DNA from: Deltaproteobacteria bacterium
Lineage (GTDB): Bacteria; Myxococcota; UBA727; VGSZ01
Direction of reading: 5' to 3'
Length of the DNA stretch: 64,000 nucleotides
NCBI GenBank assembly: GCA_016177705.1
Contig: JACOUT010000011.1
Span: 1-64,000, forward strand
In this document: piece after piece, positions 1-10,491 of the stretch
How the letters are laid out: every line of letters begins with the position of its first letter
Numbering within the stretch: the first letter of the stretch is position 1
Made by a program: the position numbers and the translations under genes
The notes under the pieces: generated by a model
What the model was told of the DNA's origin: nothing
What the model saw: only the letters and a program-made list of their open reading frames with translations
Databases searched by the model: none

Positions 1-1
1 G

Positions 2-292
<291 letters not shown>

Positions 293-294
293 CC

Positions 295-603
<309 letters not shown>

Positions 604-616
604 GCCGGAGACACCC

Positions 617-1255
617 ATGGCAAACCACGACGTCATCGATCTCTCCGGGAAGAAGGTCGGCTCCATCGAGCTGAACGACCAGGTCTTCGCGGCGCCGATC
701 AAGAAGTACCTGCTCACCGAGGTGGTCGAGTGGCAGCGCGCCAAGGCTCGCCGCGGCACGCAGTCGGTCAAGACCCGCACGGAAGTGAACGGGACCACCA
801 AGAAGCCCTACGGGCAGAAGCACACCGGCAACGCGCGTCAGGGCGATCTCAAGGCGCCCCACATGCGCGGCGGCGGCGTCGCCTTCGCGCCCAAGCCGCG
901 CGACTACGAGTTCGCCATGCCGAAGGCCAAGCGCCGCGCCGCGCTCGCCACCGCGCTGACGCTCAAGGTCAAGGAGGGCAACCTCCGCGTGGTCAAGAGC
1001 TTCGAGCTCAAGGAGACCAAGACCAAGACGGTCAAGAGCGCCATCGACGCGCTCAAGACCGGCGCCACGCTCATCGTCGACGGCGACAACGAGAAGCTCG
1101 CGAAGTCGGCGCGCAACCTGGCCGACTCGCGCTACTTGAACGTCTCCGGCCTCAACGTGGTCGACCTGCTGCGCTACCCGTCCTTGGTGATGACCGAGGC
1201 GGCGGTGGCGACCATCACGCAGCGTCTCCTCGGCGAAGGAGGGGAGAAGCCATGA
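617..1255 (+). CDS. rplD: 50S ribosomal protein L4
   Basis: This protein has 212 residues. The tentacle region is clear: RRGTQSVKTRTEV, then KKPYGQKHTGNARQGD and the basic GGGVAFAPKPRDY stretch that lines the exit tunnel. L4 is an early assembly protein of 23S rRNA. In E. coli it also represses its own operon. Its stop overlaps the rplW start (ATGA at 1252-1255), so the two are translationally coupled. It directly follows rpsJ, an order that skips rplC. Confidence 0.98.
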   Translation: MANHDVIDLSGKKVGSIELNDQVFAAPIKKYLLTEVVEWQRAKARRGTQSVKTRTEVNGTTKKPYGQKHTGNARQGDLKAPHMRGGGVAFAPKPRDYEFAMPKAKRRAALATALTLKVKEGNLRVVKSFELKETKTKTVKSAIDALKTGATLIVDGDNEKLAKSARNLADSRYLNVSGLNVVDLLRYPSLVMTEAAVATITQRLLGEGGEKP

Positions 1256-1581
1256 ACAGCCTGTACCACGTCATCAAGAAGCCGATCGTCACCGAGAAGG
1301 CCTCGGCGCTCAAGGCCGAAGCCAACAAGGTGGTGTTCGCGGTCGACCGTCGGGCCAACAAGCTCGACGTCAAGAAGGCGATCGAGAGCCTGTTCGAGGT
1401 CAAGGTCACCGACGTGCAGACCATGGTGTTCCGCGGCAAGCACAAGCGCGTCGGCTCCTCGCAGGGCATGCGGCAGAACTGGAAGAAGGCCGTGGTCACG
1501 CTGGCCGAGGGCACCGACCTCGACGTGTTCGGCACCATGCCGACCGGTGAGGCGCCGCCGCAGCCGGCGGAGCAGGGCTGA
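1252..1581 (+). CDS. rplW: 50S ribosomal protein L23
   Basis: This protein has 109 residues. The N-terminal YHVIKKPIVTEKAS motif and the FRGKHKRVG loop identify L23, the exit-tunnel rim protein that docks trigger factor and SRP. I chose the ATG at 1252 because it makes a four-base overlap with rplD and has GGAGGGGAG just upstream. The tail (GEAPPQPAEQG) runs past the usual end. rplB would normally follow at once but lies 6.2 kb away. Confidence 0.97.
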   Translation: MNSLYHVIKKPIVTEKASALKAEANKVVFAVDRRANKLDVKKAIESLFEVKVTDVQTMVFRGKHKRVGSSQGMRQNWKKAVVTLAEGTDLDVFGTMPTGEAPPQPAEQG

Positions 1582-1584
1582 AGC

Positions 1585-3024
<1,440 letters not shown>

Positions 3025-3027
3025 CCG

Positions 3028-4194
3028 CTACTGGAGCGCGCGCGACACGGCGCCGACGTAGTCGCCCGCGCAGATGCTGCGCGTGGTGCCGTCGACGAGC
3101 GCGGCCATCTCCTGGTAGCGCGTCGCCGGGTCGGCCGTGCAGCACGGCAGGCCGTCGCGGGCGGAGGCGGTGTCTTCCCCGCACGCGCCGCCGACGCCGG
3201 TGAAGCTCGACAGGCCGCGGCTCGGCCAGCAGGTGTCGTCGGCGCGCTCCAGCACCGGGTCGTACCAACAGCCCGCCGACTGGTGCGGCGCGTCCTCGTC
3301 GTTCAGGTCGGTCGTCACGGCGCCGCCGAGCGTCAGCATGCTGAAGTGCCCGGCGCCGGCGTAGGCGAGGAAGCGCTCGGCGTAGGCGGACACGGGCACC
3401 AGTTGGTCGGCGAGGTCGTAGCAGCCGTTCGGGTCATGACCGGTGAACAGCTCGGGCGTCTCGCCGCACTGGCGCTGGGTCTCATCGTCAAAGCCGCGCT
3501 GCCCGTCGCCGTGGCTACAGTCGTCCTCGTCGGTGATGAAGACCAGCAATAGGTCGGCGTCGGTGCGCCGAAACAGCGCCAGGTCGCCCTCGCACTCCGG
3601 GGTGAAGGTCTGGCCGCCGAGGAACAGGTCGGCGGCGTCGAGGCCGCGCTCGTAGGGAGAGCCGTAGAGGCCGACCGCCTCGATCATGCTGGTGAACTTC
3701 TCGGCGACCTCGAGGTCGTCGCGCGCGATCACCTTCTGCTCGGTGCCGGGCACGGGCTGCAGGCAGCCACGCTGGGGGCGCGACCAGCCCTCGCCTCCCT
3801 GCACCGAGGGCAGTGCATTGTCGCACGCGTTGACGTCGGTGGTGATGACGCCGACGCGGAAGTCGCGGTCCCACGCGGCGAGGATCTGCGCGAAGCCGCA
3901 GAGCTCCTCGAGATCGTCGAGCGTGGCCCCCGCCGGGTTCTGCAAGCCCTGCGGCACCGCGTTCAGACCCTGGATGGGGCACTCGGGTCGGAACAGCGCG
4001 CGCGCGAGCTGCTCGTGCTCCTCCTCCATGCTGCCCGAGTTGTCGAGCACCACCAGGATGTCGAGCGCGCCGGTACCGGAGAGCGCGCGCGGCGGCCGCG
4101 GCACCGGCGCCGAGCGCGCCATCGGCACCTCGATGACGCAGGCGCTCAGCGCGAGCACAAACACGATGGCCGAGGGGAGCAGTCGACTGGTCAT
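3028..4194 (-). CDS. VWA-domain lipoprotein
   Basis: This protein has 388 residues. I chose the ATG at 4194 because it starts a lipoprotein signal (MTSRLLPSAI..., lipobox LSAC, Cys19) and overlaps the upstream gene by four bases. A von Willebrand A fold starts near residue 45 with a complete MIDAS motif DNSGSM (51-56). Later acidic and Cys pairs (DEDDCSHGDGQ, GACGED, CCTADP) suggest disulphides in an exported domain. VWA domains bind proteins through a metal ion. Here the likely role is an envelope binding or sensing protein, by inference. It is the third gene of an operon with an ECF sigma factor and an anti-sigma-like protein, and it is convergent with the EG-repeat lipoprotein. Confidence 0.82.
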   Translation of the reverse strand: MTSRLLPSAIVFVLALSACVIEVPMARSAPVPRPPRALSGTGALDILVVLDNSGSMEEEHEQLARALFRPECPIQGLNAVPQGLQNPAGATLDDLEELCGFAQILAAWDRDFRVGVITTDVNACDNALPSVQGGEGWSRPQRGCLQPVPGTEQKVIARDDLEVAEKFTSMIEAVGLYGSPYERGLDAADLFLGGQTFTPECEGDLALFRRTDADLLLVFITDEDDCSHGDGQRGFDDETQRQCGETPELFTGHDPNGCYDLADQLVPVSAYAERFLAYAGAGHFSMLTLGGAVTTDLNDEDAPHQSAGCWYDPVLERADDTCWPSRGLSSFTGVGGACGEDTASARDGLPCCTADPATRYQEMAALVDGTTRSICAGDYVGAVSRALQ

Positions 4195-4988
4195 GGGGCA
4201 CCTCCACCGCTCGCCGCCGCGGCGCGCACCATCTCGAGGAAGATCGAGGTCGCGTGCTCGCGCTCGAAGGCGCGGGCTGCAGCCTGCGCGCGCTCGTGCT
4301 CGCCCTGCTGCGCCAGCGCCACCACGGTGAGCGCGCGCCGCTCTTCGCGCAGCGAGCCTCGTGGCCACCCGCGCTCGTGCTCCCGCAACAGCGCCAGCGC
4401 TCCGCCGCCGTCGCCGATCGCCAGGCGGGCGCGCGCTCCCTCGAGCAGCTCGGCCTCGCTGCCGGTGGCTCGCCGCACGGGTGGCGCCGCCGCCGGCTGG
4501 TCGGGAGGCGCCGCCGGTGCGTCGTCATCGGCCGTGCTCGGAGAGGACGGCGCGGGCTCCGGTGCCTGCGCTGCCCCGGGGTCGGCCGCCGTGGGCGTCG
4601 GCGGCGTCTCGGCGATCGGTGCGGCAGGCGCCACCGCCTCGGGCATCGCGACCTCGGCAGCCGGCGCTGCGGCGCGCTCGGCCGGCAGCGGTGCCGCGTC
4701 GGACCGGCCGGTCGCGAGCAGCACCACGCCGCCCCCGCCCGCGGCCAGGCTGATCGCCACCGCCACGGCGACCAGCGGCTTGGCCGCGATGGCGCCGAAC
4801 AGCGTCGGCGACGAGCCGGCGGCGCCAGCGCCGGTCGACGACGTCGCGGCGACCGCGCCGGCCGCGGTGGTGGCGAGCACCTTGGCGAGCACCGCGGCCT
4901 CGAGGCCGGTCGGCGGCGGCGGCGCGCCGGCCTCGGCGGCGCGCAGCAGCGTCGCGACGTCGTCGGGCAGCGGCGGCAGCGCGGTCAT
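4191..4988 (-). CDS. Membrane anti-sigma-like protein with TPR-like C-terminus
   Basis: This protein has 265 residues. An N-terminal cytoplasmic segment (1-68) is followed by one membrane helix (about 69-94), then a long Ala/Pro-rich periplasmic linker. The C-terminal helical segment (about 177-255) resembles TPR pairs (ARLAIGDGGGALALL, ALAQQGEHERAQAAARAF). It overlaps the sigma-factor gene by four bases at its start and the VWA lipoprotein by four bases at its end. The place and topology fit a transmembrane anti-sigma factor that holds the ECF sigma factor, but no zinc-binding anti-sigma (ZAS) motif is visible. The function is inferred from context. Confidence 0.62.
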   Translation of the reverse strand: MTALPPLPDDVATLLRAAEAGAPPPPTGLEAAVLAKVLATTAAGAVAATSSTGAGAAGSSPTLFGAIAAKPLVAVAVAISLAAGGGGVVLLATGRSDAAPLPAERAAAPAAEVAMPEAVAPAAPIAETPPTPTAADPGAAQAPEPAPSSPSTADDDAPAAPPDQPAAAPPVRRATGSEAELLEGARARLAIGDGGGALALLREHERGWPRGSLREERRALTVVALAQQGEHERAQAAARAFEREHATSIFLEMVRAAAASGGGAP

Positions 4989-5662
4989 GGCGTCCCTCCG
5001 GCGCGCGCGCGCGGCGGCGCGGCGAGCGCGCGCACGGTGGTGGCGAAGGCGTCGCGCGCCAGTCGCAGGCGCGAGTAGAGCGTGTTGAGCGGCGCGCCGA
5101 TGGCCATCGCGATCTCCGGCATGGTCATGCCTTCCAGCTCGTGCATGACGAAGACGGCGCGCTGCTCGTCGGAGAGCGCGCCGAGCGCCCGCAACACCAG
5201 CGCATGCGCCTCGCGCGCGGCCAGCAGCGCGTCCGGCGCCGGCGTCGCCGAGGCCGCATGCTCGCCGACGTCGTCGTGCAGCGACTCGCGGAAGCTCGCG
5301 TGGCGCCGCTTGCGATCGAGCATGGTGCGATAGGCGATGCCGAACAGCCAGGGCTTGAGCGGCCGTTCGTGGTCGAAGGCTGCGAGCTTCCGGTGCACCA
5401 CCACGAACACGTCGTGCGCCAGGTCGGGCAGGTCGGCGTCGCGCGCGCCCAGGCGGCGCAGCGCCGTGATCACGTAGGCGAAGTGCGCGCGGTACACGGT
5501 CGTGAAGTCGGGCGCGGAGGCGGCCGCCGACGCTGCCGCCGGCTCGGTGCTGGGCCCGGTGCTGTGCTCGCTGAGGTGCGCGACGCCGTCCACGCTCGGG
5601 GTTTGGGCCGGCGCGACGTTTCCGTCACCAGATCCCTCCTGGGCGGCATCCAGCGAGTTCAC
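4985..5662 (-). CDS. ECF-family RNA polymerase sigma-70 factor
   Basis: This protein has 225 residues. After a low-complexity N-terminus of about 50 residues, region 2 is clear (FTTVYRAHFAYV, DLAHDVFVVVHRKL, PLKPWLFGIAYR). Region 4 follows (LSDEQRAVFVMHELEGMTMPEIA, then a helix-turn-helix with NTLYSRLRLARDAF). ECF factors redirect RNA polymerase in response to envelope signals and are usually held by a partner anti-sigma factor. The next gene overlaps by four bases and is a membrane protein, matching that arrangement. Many ECF factors activate their own operon. No promoter could be assigned by eye. Confidence 0.9.
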   Translation of the reverse strand: MNSLDAAQEGSGDGNVAPAQTPSVDGVAHLSEHSTGPSTEPAAASAAASAPDFTTVYRAHFAYVITALRRLGARDADLPDLAHDVFVVVHRKLAAFDHERPLKPWLFGIAYRTMLDRKRRHASFRESLHDDVGEHAASATPAPDALLAAREAHALVLRALGALSDEQRAVFVMHELEGMTMPEIAMAIGAPLNTLYSRLRLARDAFATTVRALAAPPRARAGGTP

Positions 5663-5689
5663 TTCGCCATGGTACGCCCCACGGCATCG

Positions 5690-6709
5690 TCAGCGCAGCT
5701 CCAGCTCCACGCCGGCGCCGAGCGCGCCGACCACCGCGGCCGGCTCGGCGAGCGTGCTACCGGTGCGCTCGTCGACGAAGCGCGCCCGCACCATCGGCAC
5801 CGCCAGCTCGCCCTCGACGAGCAAGGCCGCTCCAGCGACGAGCTGGAGCACGACGGCGCCGCGCGCGGCGAGCGCGATCCAGGGCGTGGTGGTGGCGACG
5901 GTGGAGGAAAAGCCGGTCGCCTGGGCGGCGAGCGCGCCGGCCTGCAGCGCTCCACAGGCGCGCAGGCCGGCGGGCTCGATGCCGCCTTCCACGCACGCAC
6001 CGGCATCGAGGGCGAGCAGCGTGAGGTCGATGAAGGCGCCTGCGGCCACGGGCACGCGCGCCGGCAGGTCGACCCGCAGCGCCGCCTCCGCGCTGACCGT
6101 ACCGAAGTCGAGCGCCAGCCCCAGGCGCAGCGACGGCACCATCGCCGGCCCGACGCCGGCGGAGCCTGCGGCCACCAGGCGCCCGCGGTACGCCTCCGGC
6201 AGCGGCAGCGTCAGGCCCGCGCTCGCGTCGACGGCGCCGGCGGGCGTGCCCTCGACGCCTTCGGTGGGCGCGACCTCGATCGTCGCGGGGGTGCTCGGCG
6301 GCTCGGTGTGGTCTGCGATGGCCTCGATCGGTGGGGTCGGGCGCAGCAACAAGAGCGGGTCGATGGCGATGGCGACCGCCAGCACCAGCTCGTCGGTGAG
6401 CGTGGTGCAGTCGGCCGCCCCACGCAGCACCCGCTTGCCGAGCGGAGCGCCGTCGCCGGCGAACAGCGCCACCCGCGCCTCGATGGTGGCGGCGTCGACG
6501 CGCTCCAGGCCGACGCGCAGGTGGCGCGCGGCGCCGGCCTCGTCGGCGGCGAACGGCTCGCTGCCGATGCGTTGCGCCACGCGCTCGCGCAGGCTCGCCT
6601 CGTCGGTGCAGCGCTCGACGCCATCGCCACGGATCAGGGCGAAGGAAACGCGATCGTGCTCGGCGAGGCCGAGCACGCCCACCGCAAGGATGGCGATGGC
6701 CGGCGTCAT
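5690..6709 (-). CDS. Hypothetical exported protein
   Basis: I do not recognise this 339-residue protein. The N-terminus (MTPAIAILAVGVLGLA) could be a short signal peptide. Residues 20-130 read as an alpha/beta domain resembling a periplasmic module (VERCTDEASLRERVAQRIG, ADCTTLTDELVLAVAIAIDPLLLL). A Pro/Thr linker (PTPPIEAIADHTEPPSTP) is followed by a C-terminal half that may form membrane beta strands (LRLGLALDFGTVSAEAALRVDL, alternating pattern). Its stop is 27 bases before the sigma-factor start on the same strand, so it may be the first gene of that operon. An outer-membrane or periplasmic location is inferred. Confidence 0.55.
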   Translation of the reverse strand: MTPAIAILAVGVLGLAEHDRVSFALIRGDGVERCTDEASLRERVAQRIGSEPFAADEAGAARHLRVGLERVDAATIEARVALFAGDGAPLGKRVLRGAADCTTLTDELVLAVAIAIDPLLLLRPTPPIEAIADHTEPPSTPATIEVAPTEGVEGTPAGAVDASAGLTLPLPEAYRGRLVAAGSAGVGPAMVPSLRLGLALDFGTVSAEAALRVDLPARVPVAAGAFIDLTLLALDAGACVEGGIEPAGLRACGALQAGALAAQATGFSSTVATTTPWIALAARGAVVLQLVAGAALLVEGELAVPMVRARFVDERTGSTLAEPAAVVGALGAGVELELR

Positions 6710-6740
6710 GACGCCCGCCGCCGCACCGTGTCCGACCGCA

Positions 6741-7481
6741 TCAGTCGATACGGTACTTCACGTGTACGATGGTGATGATGTCTTTCTCGAGCGAGCTGGT
6801 GTCGTTGTTGCCCTGCCAGTCCGTCGACGTCGAGTTGGCGGGGTTGACGTTGATGACGCCCATGTCGACGTTCATGAGCGGCCCGACCTTCGCGCCGCTG
6901 CCGGCCGACTCGATCATCTTCTCGGCGCGCGTGCGCGCGTCGCGTGACGCCTCGGCCAGCATCTCGATCTTGAGCTCGCCGAGCTTGGTGTAGAGGTACT
7001 GCGGCTGCCCCGACACCACCGGCACGCCGTCTTCCAGCAGGTTGGTGACCTCGCGTGAGATGCGCTCGAGACGCGCCACGTCGCTCGAGCGCACGCTGAC
7101 GTTCTGCACGGCGTCGAAGCCCTTGGAGACGGTGCGCTCGACGCGCTCGTCGCCGCTGCCCACCACCTCGGTCTCGTGCGCCTCGTCCATGGACACCGAC
7201 GACACCCGGATCTCGTCGTCCTTGACGCCCTGCGCCTTCAGGTAGGCGAGCGTCTTCTCCACCTGCTTCTTGAGCGCGCGCGTCGCCTCCACGCGGTCGG
7301 CGTGGCGCACCGACAGGCCGGCGTCCCACTCGATCAGGTCGGAGACGATGCGGCGTTTGGCCGAGCCGGTCACGTCGATGCTGGCGTGCGAGGCGGTCTT
7401 GACGCTGACCCAGGCGACCGAGGCCACCGCGGTGGCGATGACGATGGCGGCAGCGAGCGGCACGAGCGAGCGGCGTTCCAT
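6741..7481 (-). CDS. SIMPL (DUF541) domain protein
   Basis: This protein has 246 residues from the ATG at 7481, which opens a membrane anchor (MERRSLVPLAAAIVIATAVASVAW). The body shows the SIMPL pattern: SIDVTGSAKRRIVSDLIEWDAGL, then a coiled helix with KKQVEKTLAYLKAQGV, then DEIRVSSVSMDEAHE, and later LASE-like AEASRDARTRAEKMIESAG. SIMPL proteins are periplasmic or membrane-anchored oligomers with poorly defined roles, some linked to oxidative stress. It lies alone, divergent from rplB, and is the last gene of the insert that splits the S10 cluster. Confidence 0.85.
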   Translation of the reverse strand: MERRSLVPLAAAIVIATAVASVAWVSVKTASHASIDVTGSAKRRIVSDLIEWDAGLSVRHADRVEATRALKKQVEKTLAYLKAQGVKDDEIRVSSVSMDEAHETEVVGSGDERVERTVSKGFDAVQNVSVRSSDVARLERISREVTNLLEDGVPVVSGQPQYLYTKLGELKIEMLAEASRDARTRAEKMIESAGSGAKVGPLMNVDMGVINVNPANSTSTDWQGNNDTSSLEKDIITIVHVKYRID

Positions 7482-7786
7482 GGCGACCCCCGGGGGCAAA
7501 GGAGGCAACACGGTAGGCCCGCGCCGGATTCCGTGCCATGGCCACTGGCTCGCCGCGGCACGAAAGGCCTTGGCAAAGCCGTACGGGTATGACACGAGAC
7601 CACCCTGCGATCGGGCCTCCCGGTCGCATCCTCGTCGAAGTCGTGCGCGCCGAGAGGCGCTCCGCCCCGACGAAGACTGATTCAGGCGCCCAACGGTGCC
7701 AACAGCCGGCCTCCGGGCCTTCGATACGGCCGACAGGGCGACGCGCACCCCAAGCGCATCGCCGATATGGCCGAAGGGAGTTGGGG
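7482..7786. other. Divergent intergenic region, SIMPL gene / rplB
   Basis: This 305-base gap lies between two divergent genes and must hold the promoter that now drives rplB and the genes after it, unless transcription reads through from elsewhere. No convincing -35/-10 pair with correct spacing was found by eye. The only clear site is the rplB ribosome binding site (AAGGGAG at 7774-7780). An open frame reads in from 7538 in phase with rplB, but its residues do not resemble L2 and it is not translated sequence by homology. Confidence 0.5.
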
Positions 7787-8617
7787 ATGGGTATTCGCAC
7801 CTACAAGCCGTACAGCAAGGGTCGTCGTGGGATGACCGGGCATGACTTCGCCGAGATCACGAAGTCGAAGCCCGAGAAGGCGCTGACCAAGGGCACGGGG
7901 AAGAGCGGCGGCCGCGGCAATACCGGCCGTGTCACCGTGCGCTTCCGCGGCGGTGGTCACAAGCGCAAGTACCGCTGCGTCGACTTCCTGCGTGACAAGG
8001 TCGGCGTGCCCGCCAAGGTGGCGGCCATCGAGTACGATCCCAACCGCACCTCGCGCCTGGCGCTGCTGCACTACCTCGACGGCGAGAAGCGCTACATCCT
8101 GGCGCCCGTCGGCCTCTCGGTCGGCGACACCGTGGTCGCCTCGATGGAAGCCGACATCAAGCCCGGCAACCACCTGCCGCTCAAGAACATCCCGGTCGGC
8201 ACCCAGATCCACAACATCGAGATGCAGCCGGGCCACGGCGGGCAGATGGTGCGGAGCGCGGGCTCGTCGGCACAGTTGATGGCGCGCGAAGGCACCATGG
8301 CGCAGGTCCGTCTGCCCTCGGGCGAGACGCGCATGGTGATGGCCGACTGCATGGCCACCATCGGGCAGGTCGGCAACGCCGAGCACGAGCTGATCCAGCT
8401 CGGCAAGGCGGGCCGCAAGCGTTGGCTCGGCAAGCGCAGCCACCAGCGCGGCGTCTCGATGAACCCGATCGATCACCCGCACGGCGGCGGCGAAGGCCGC
8501 ACCTCGGGCGGTCGTCACCCGGTGACGCCGTGGGGCAAGCCCACCAAGGGCCACAAGACCCGCCAAAACAAGCGCACCGACAACCTCATCGTGCGTCGTC
8601 GAAACGCGAAGGGCTGA
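7787..8617 (+). CDS. rplB: 50S ribosomal protein L2
   Basis: This 276-residue protein has normal length. The start at ATG 7787 gives the conserved MGIRTYKPYSKGRRGMT opening and follows a GGGAG site by six bases. The peptidyl-transferase-proximal motif NPIDHPHGGGEG (His230 and His232) and the basic KTRQNKRTDNLIVRRR tail are intact. L2 joins the subunits and supports the peptidyl transferase centre. This gene starts the second half of the S10 cluster. Confidence 0.98.
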   Translation: MGIRTYKPYSKGRRGMTGHDFAEITKSKPEKALTKGTGKSGGRGNTGRVTVRFRGGGHKRKYRCVDFLRDKVGVPAKVAAIEYDPNRTSRLALLHYLDGEKRYILAPVGLSVGDTVVASMEADIKPGNHLPLKNIPVGTQIHNIEMQPGHGGQMVRSAGSSAQLMAREGTMAQVRLPSGETRMVMADCMATIGQVGNAEHELIQLGKAGRKRWLGKRSHQRGVSMNPIDHPHGGGEGRTSGGRHPVTPWGKPTKGHKTRQNKRTDNLIVRRRNAKG

Positions 8618-8620
8618 GCC

Positions 8621-8905
8621 ATGGCACGTTCCGTCAAAAAGGGTCCGTTCGTCGACCACCACCTGTGGAAGAAGGTGCAGAGCAACGCCGATCGCAAGGT
8701 CATCAAGACCTGGTCGCGCCGCTCCACCATCACGCCGGAGTTCATCGGCCACACCTTCGCGGTGCACAACGGCCGCAAGTTCATCCCGGTGTACGTCACC
8801 GACAACATGGTTGGGCACAAGCTCGGCGAGTTCGCGCCTACGCGCACCTTCGTCCTGCACCCCGCCGACAAGAAGGCGCCCGCCGCGGCGCCGGCCAAGA
8901 AGTGA
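8621..8905 (+). CDS. rpsS: 30S ribosomal protein S19
   Basis: This protein has 94 residues. It opens with the conserved MARSVKKGPFVDHHLWKKV and has the TWSRRSTITPEFIGHTFAVHNG core followed by PVYVTDNMVGHKLGEFAPTRTF. S19 lies in the 30S head near S13 and the A-site finger. Three bases separate it from rplB, so it is co-translated. The Ala-rich tail (KKAPAAAPAKK) is a small lineage extension. Confidence 0.98.
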   Translation: MARSVKKGPFVDHHLWKKVQSNADRKVIKTWSRRSTITPEFIGHTFAVHNGRKFIPVYVTDNMVGHKLGEFAPTRTFVLHPADKKAPAAAPAKK

Positions 8906-8913
8906 GGTAGCCG

Positions 8914-9330
8914 ATGCCAGCATCAGAGACCAAGGCTGCCAAGAAGCCCAAGCGCGAAAAGGCCAAGGCCGAAGCGCGCAAAGCTGCGCGCGCGGCCGGA
9001 CCGGCACAGGCGCACACCAAGGGCATCCGCATCAGCGCCCGCAAGGTGCGCGTGCTCGCCGATCAGATTCGCGGCAAGTCCGTCGACTTCGCGCTCACCT
9101 TCTTGGCGTTCCAGCAGCGCGCCGGCGCGCCGGTGCTCAAGAAGGCCATCGACTCGGCGGTGGCCAACGCCGACCAGAAGAAGATGGACCTCGACAAGCT
9201 GGTGGTGCTCGACGTGCAGATCGACAAGGCGGGCATGATGCGCCGCTACCTGCCGCGTGCCCACGGCCGCGCCACTCCCATCCGCAAGCAGCTGAGCCAC
9301 GTGCACGTGCGGCTCGCCGAGAAGAACTGA
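8914..9330 (+). CDS. rplV: 50S ribosomal protein L22 with basic N-terminal extension
   Basis: The L22 core starts near residue 35 (TKGIRISARKVRVLADQIRGKSV). It carries the tunnel-lining beta hairpin region ending KAGMMRRYLPRAHGRATPI, then HVHVRLAEKN. The total of 138 residues exceeds the usual about 110 because of a Lys/Ala-rich N-terminal extension of about 34 residues (KKPKREKAKAEARKAARAAG). The start is the first ATG after rpsS, with AGTGAGG just upstream. L5 carries a similar extension in this genome. Confidence 0.97.
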   Translation: MPASETKAAKKPKREKAKAEARKAARAAGPAQAHTKGIRISARKVRVLADQIRGKSVDFALTFLAFQQRAGAPVLKKAIDSAVANADQKKMDLDKLVVLDVQIDKAGMMRRYLPRAHGRATPIRKQLSHVHVRLAEKN

Positions 9331-9339
9331 GGAACGCAC

Positions 9340-9990
9340 ATGGGTCAGAAGACGCATCCGACTGGTTTCCGCCTCGGCGTCATCCGCTCCTGGGATTCGC
9401 GCTGGTTCCGCGACAAGGGCTACTCCGAGTGGCTCCACGAGGACATCAAGATCCGCGAGTTCATCATCGACAAGCTCAAGAGCGCGGGCATCTCACGCGT
9501 CGACATCGAGCGCGCGGCCAGCAAGTGCAAGGTCAACGTGCACACTGCTCGCCCGGGTATCGTCATCGGCAAGAAGGGCGCGAGCCTCGAGCAGCTCAAG
9601 AAGGACCTGCAGAAGCTCACGCAGTCCGAGGTGTTCCTCAACATCCACGAGGTGCGCAAGGCCGAGACCGACGCGCAGCTCGTCGCCGAGAGCATCGCGC
9701 AGCAGCTCGAGCGTCGCGTGGCCTTCCGCCGCGCCATGAAGAAGTCGATCCAGACCGCCACCAAGTTCGGCGCCAAGGGCATCCGCGTCGCCGTCGCCGG
9801 TCGCTTGGGCGGCGCCGAGATCGCGCGTCGCGAGTGGTACCGCGAGGGTCGCGTGCCGCTGCATACGCTGCGCGCCGACATCGAGTACGGCTTCGCCGAG
9901 GCCCGGACCACCTACGGCGTCATCGGCTGCAAGTGCTGGATCTTCAAGGGCGAGGTGCTGCCGACCGCGGCGCGTCGCACCGCCAACTGA
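9340..9990 (+). CDS. rpsC: 30S ribosomal protein S3
   Basis: This protein has 216 residues. The opening MGQKTHPTGFRLGVIRSWDSRW is diagnostic. The KH domain (ARPGIVIGKKGASLEQLKKDL) and the C-terminal QLERRVAFRRAMKK and GGAEIARREWYREGRVPLHTLRADI motifs complete the fold. S3 forms part of the mRNA entry tunnel and its helicase activity. Nine bases separate it from rplV. Confidence 0.98.
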   Translation: MGQKTHPTGFRLGVIRSWDSRWFRDKGYSEWLHEDIKIREFIIDKLKSAGISRVDIERAASKCKVNVHTARPGIVIGKKGASLEQLKKDLQKLTQSEVFLNIHEVRKAETDAQLVAESIAQQLERRVAFRRAMKKSIQTATKFGAKGIRVAVAGRLGGAEIARREWYREGRVPLHTLRADIEYGFAEARTTYGVIGCKCWIFKGEVLPTAARRTAN

Positions 9991-10060
9991 GAATTCGTCG
10001 TCGAGAGATCGTCACTGGAAGAGGGCCAGAGGGCCAGAACGTGTGTAGGGAGGTGCGGCC

Positions 10061-10477
10061 ATGATGTCGCCCAAGCGCGTCAAGTACCGCAAGCAGCAGA
10101 AGGGCAACCTCAAGGGCAAGGCCGGCCGCGGCAGCCAGGTGTCGTTCGGGGACTACGCCCTGATCGCCACGGCGCCCGGCTGGGTTACCGCCCGCCAGAT
10201 CGAGGCGGCCCGCATCGCCATGACCCGCAAGATCAAGCGTGGCGGGCGCATCTGGATCCGGATCTACCCGGACAAGCCCTTCACCAAGAAGCCGGCCGAG
10301 ACCCGTCAGGGCCACGGCAAGGGCAACGTCGAGGGCTGGGTGTGCCCGGTGCAGGCCGGCAAGGTCCTCTACGAGATGGAGGGCGTGACCCGCGAGGAAG
10401 CGGTGTCGGCGCTCGCGCTCGCAGACGCCAAGCTGCCCATCCAGACCAAATTCATCGACCGCCTCGCCGAGCTGTGA
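10061..10477 (+). CDS. rplP: 50S ribosomal protein L16
   Basis: This protein has 138 residues. It begins MMSPKRVKYRKQQKG; either Met could be the start, with GGGAGG 7-10 bases upstream. Core motifs FGDYALIATAPGWVTARQIEAARIAMTR, IRIYPDKPFTKKPAETRQGHGKG and EGWVCPVQAGKVLYEM are intact. L16 organises the A-site region of the 50S. The 70-base gap after rpsC contains no visible gene. Confidence 0.98.
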   Translation: MMSPKRVKYRKQQKGNLKGKAGRGSQVSFGDYALIATAPGWVTARQIEAARIAMTRKIKRGGRIWIRIYPDKPFTKKPAETRQGHGKGNVEGWVCPVQAGKVLYEMEGVTREEAVSALALADAKLPIQTKFIDRLAEL

Positions 10478-10491
10478 CGGGAGCTGCCACC

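Noticed and set aside
7538..7786. An upstream in-frame extension of rplB
   Set aside because: The 83 extra residues do not resemble L2. The ATG at 7787 has a good ribosome binding site and gives the conserved family start.
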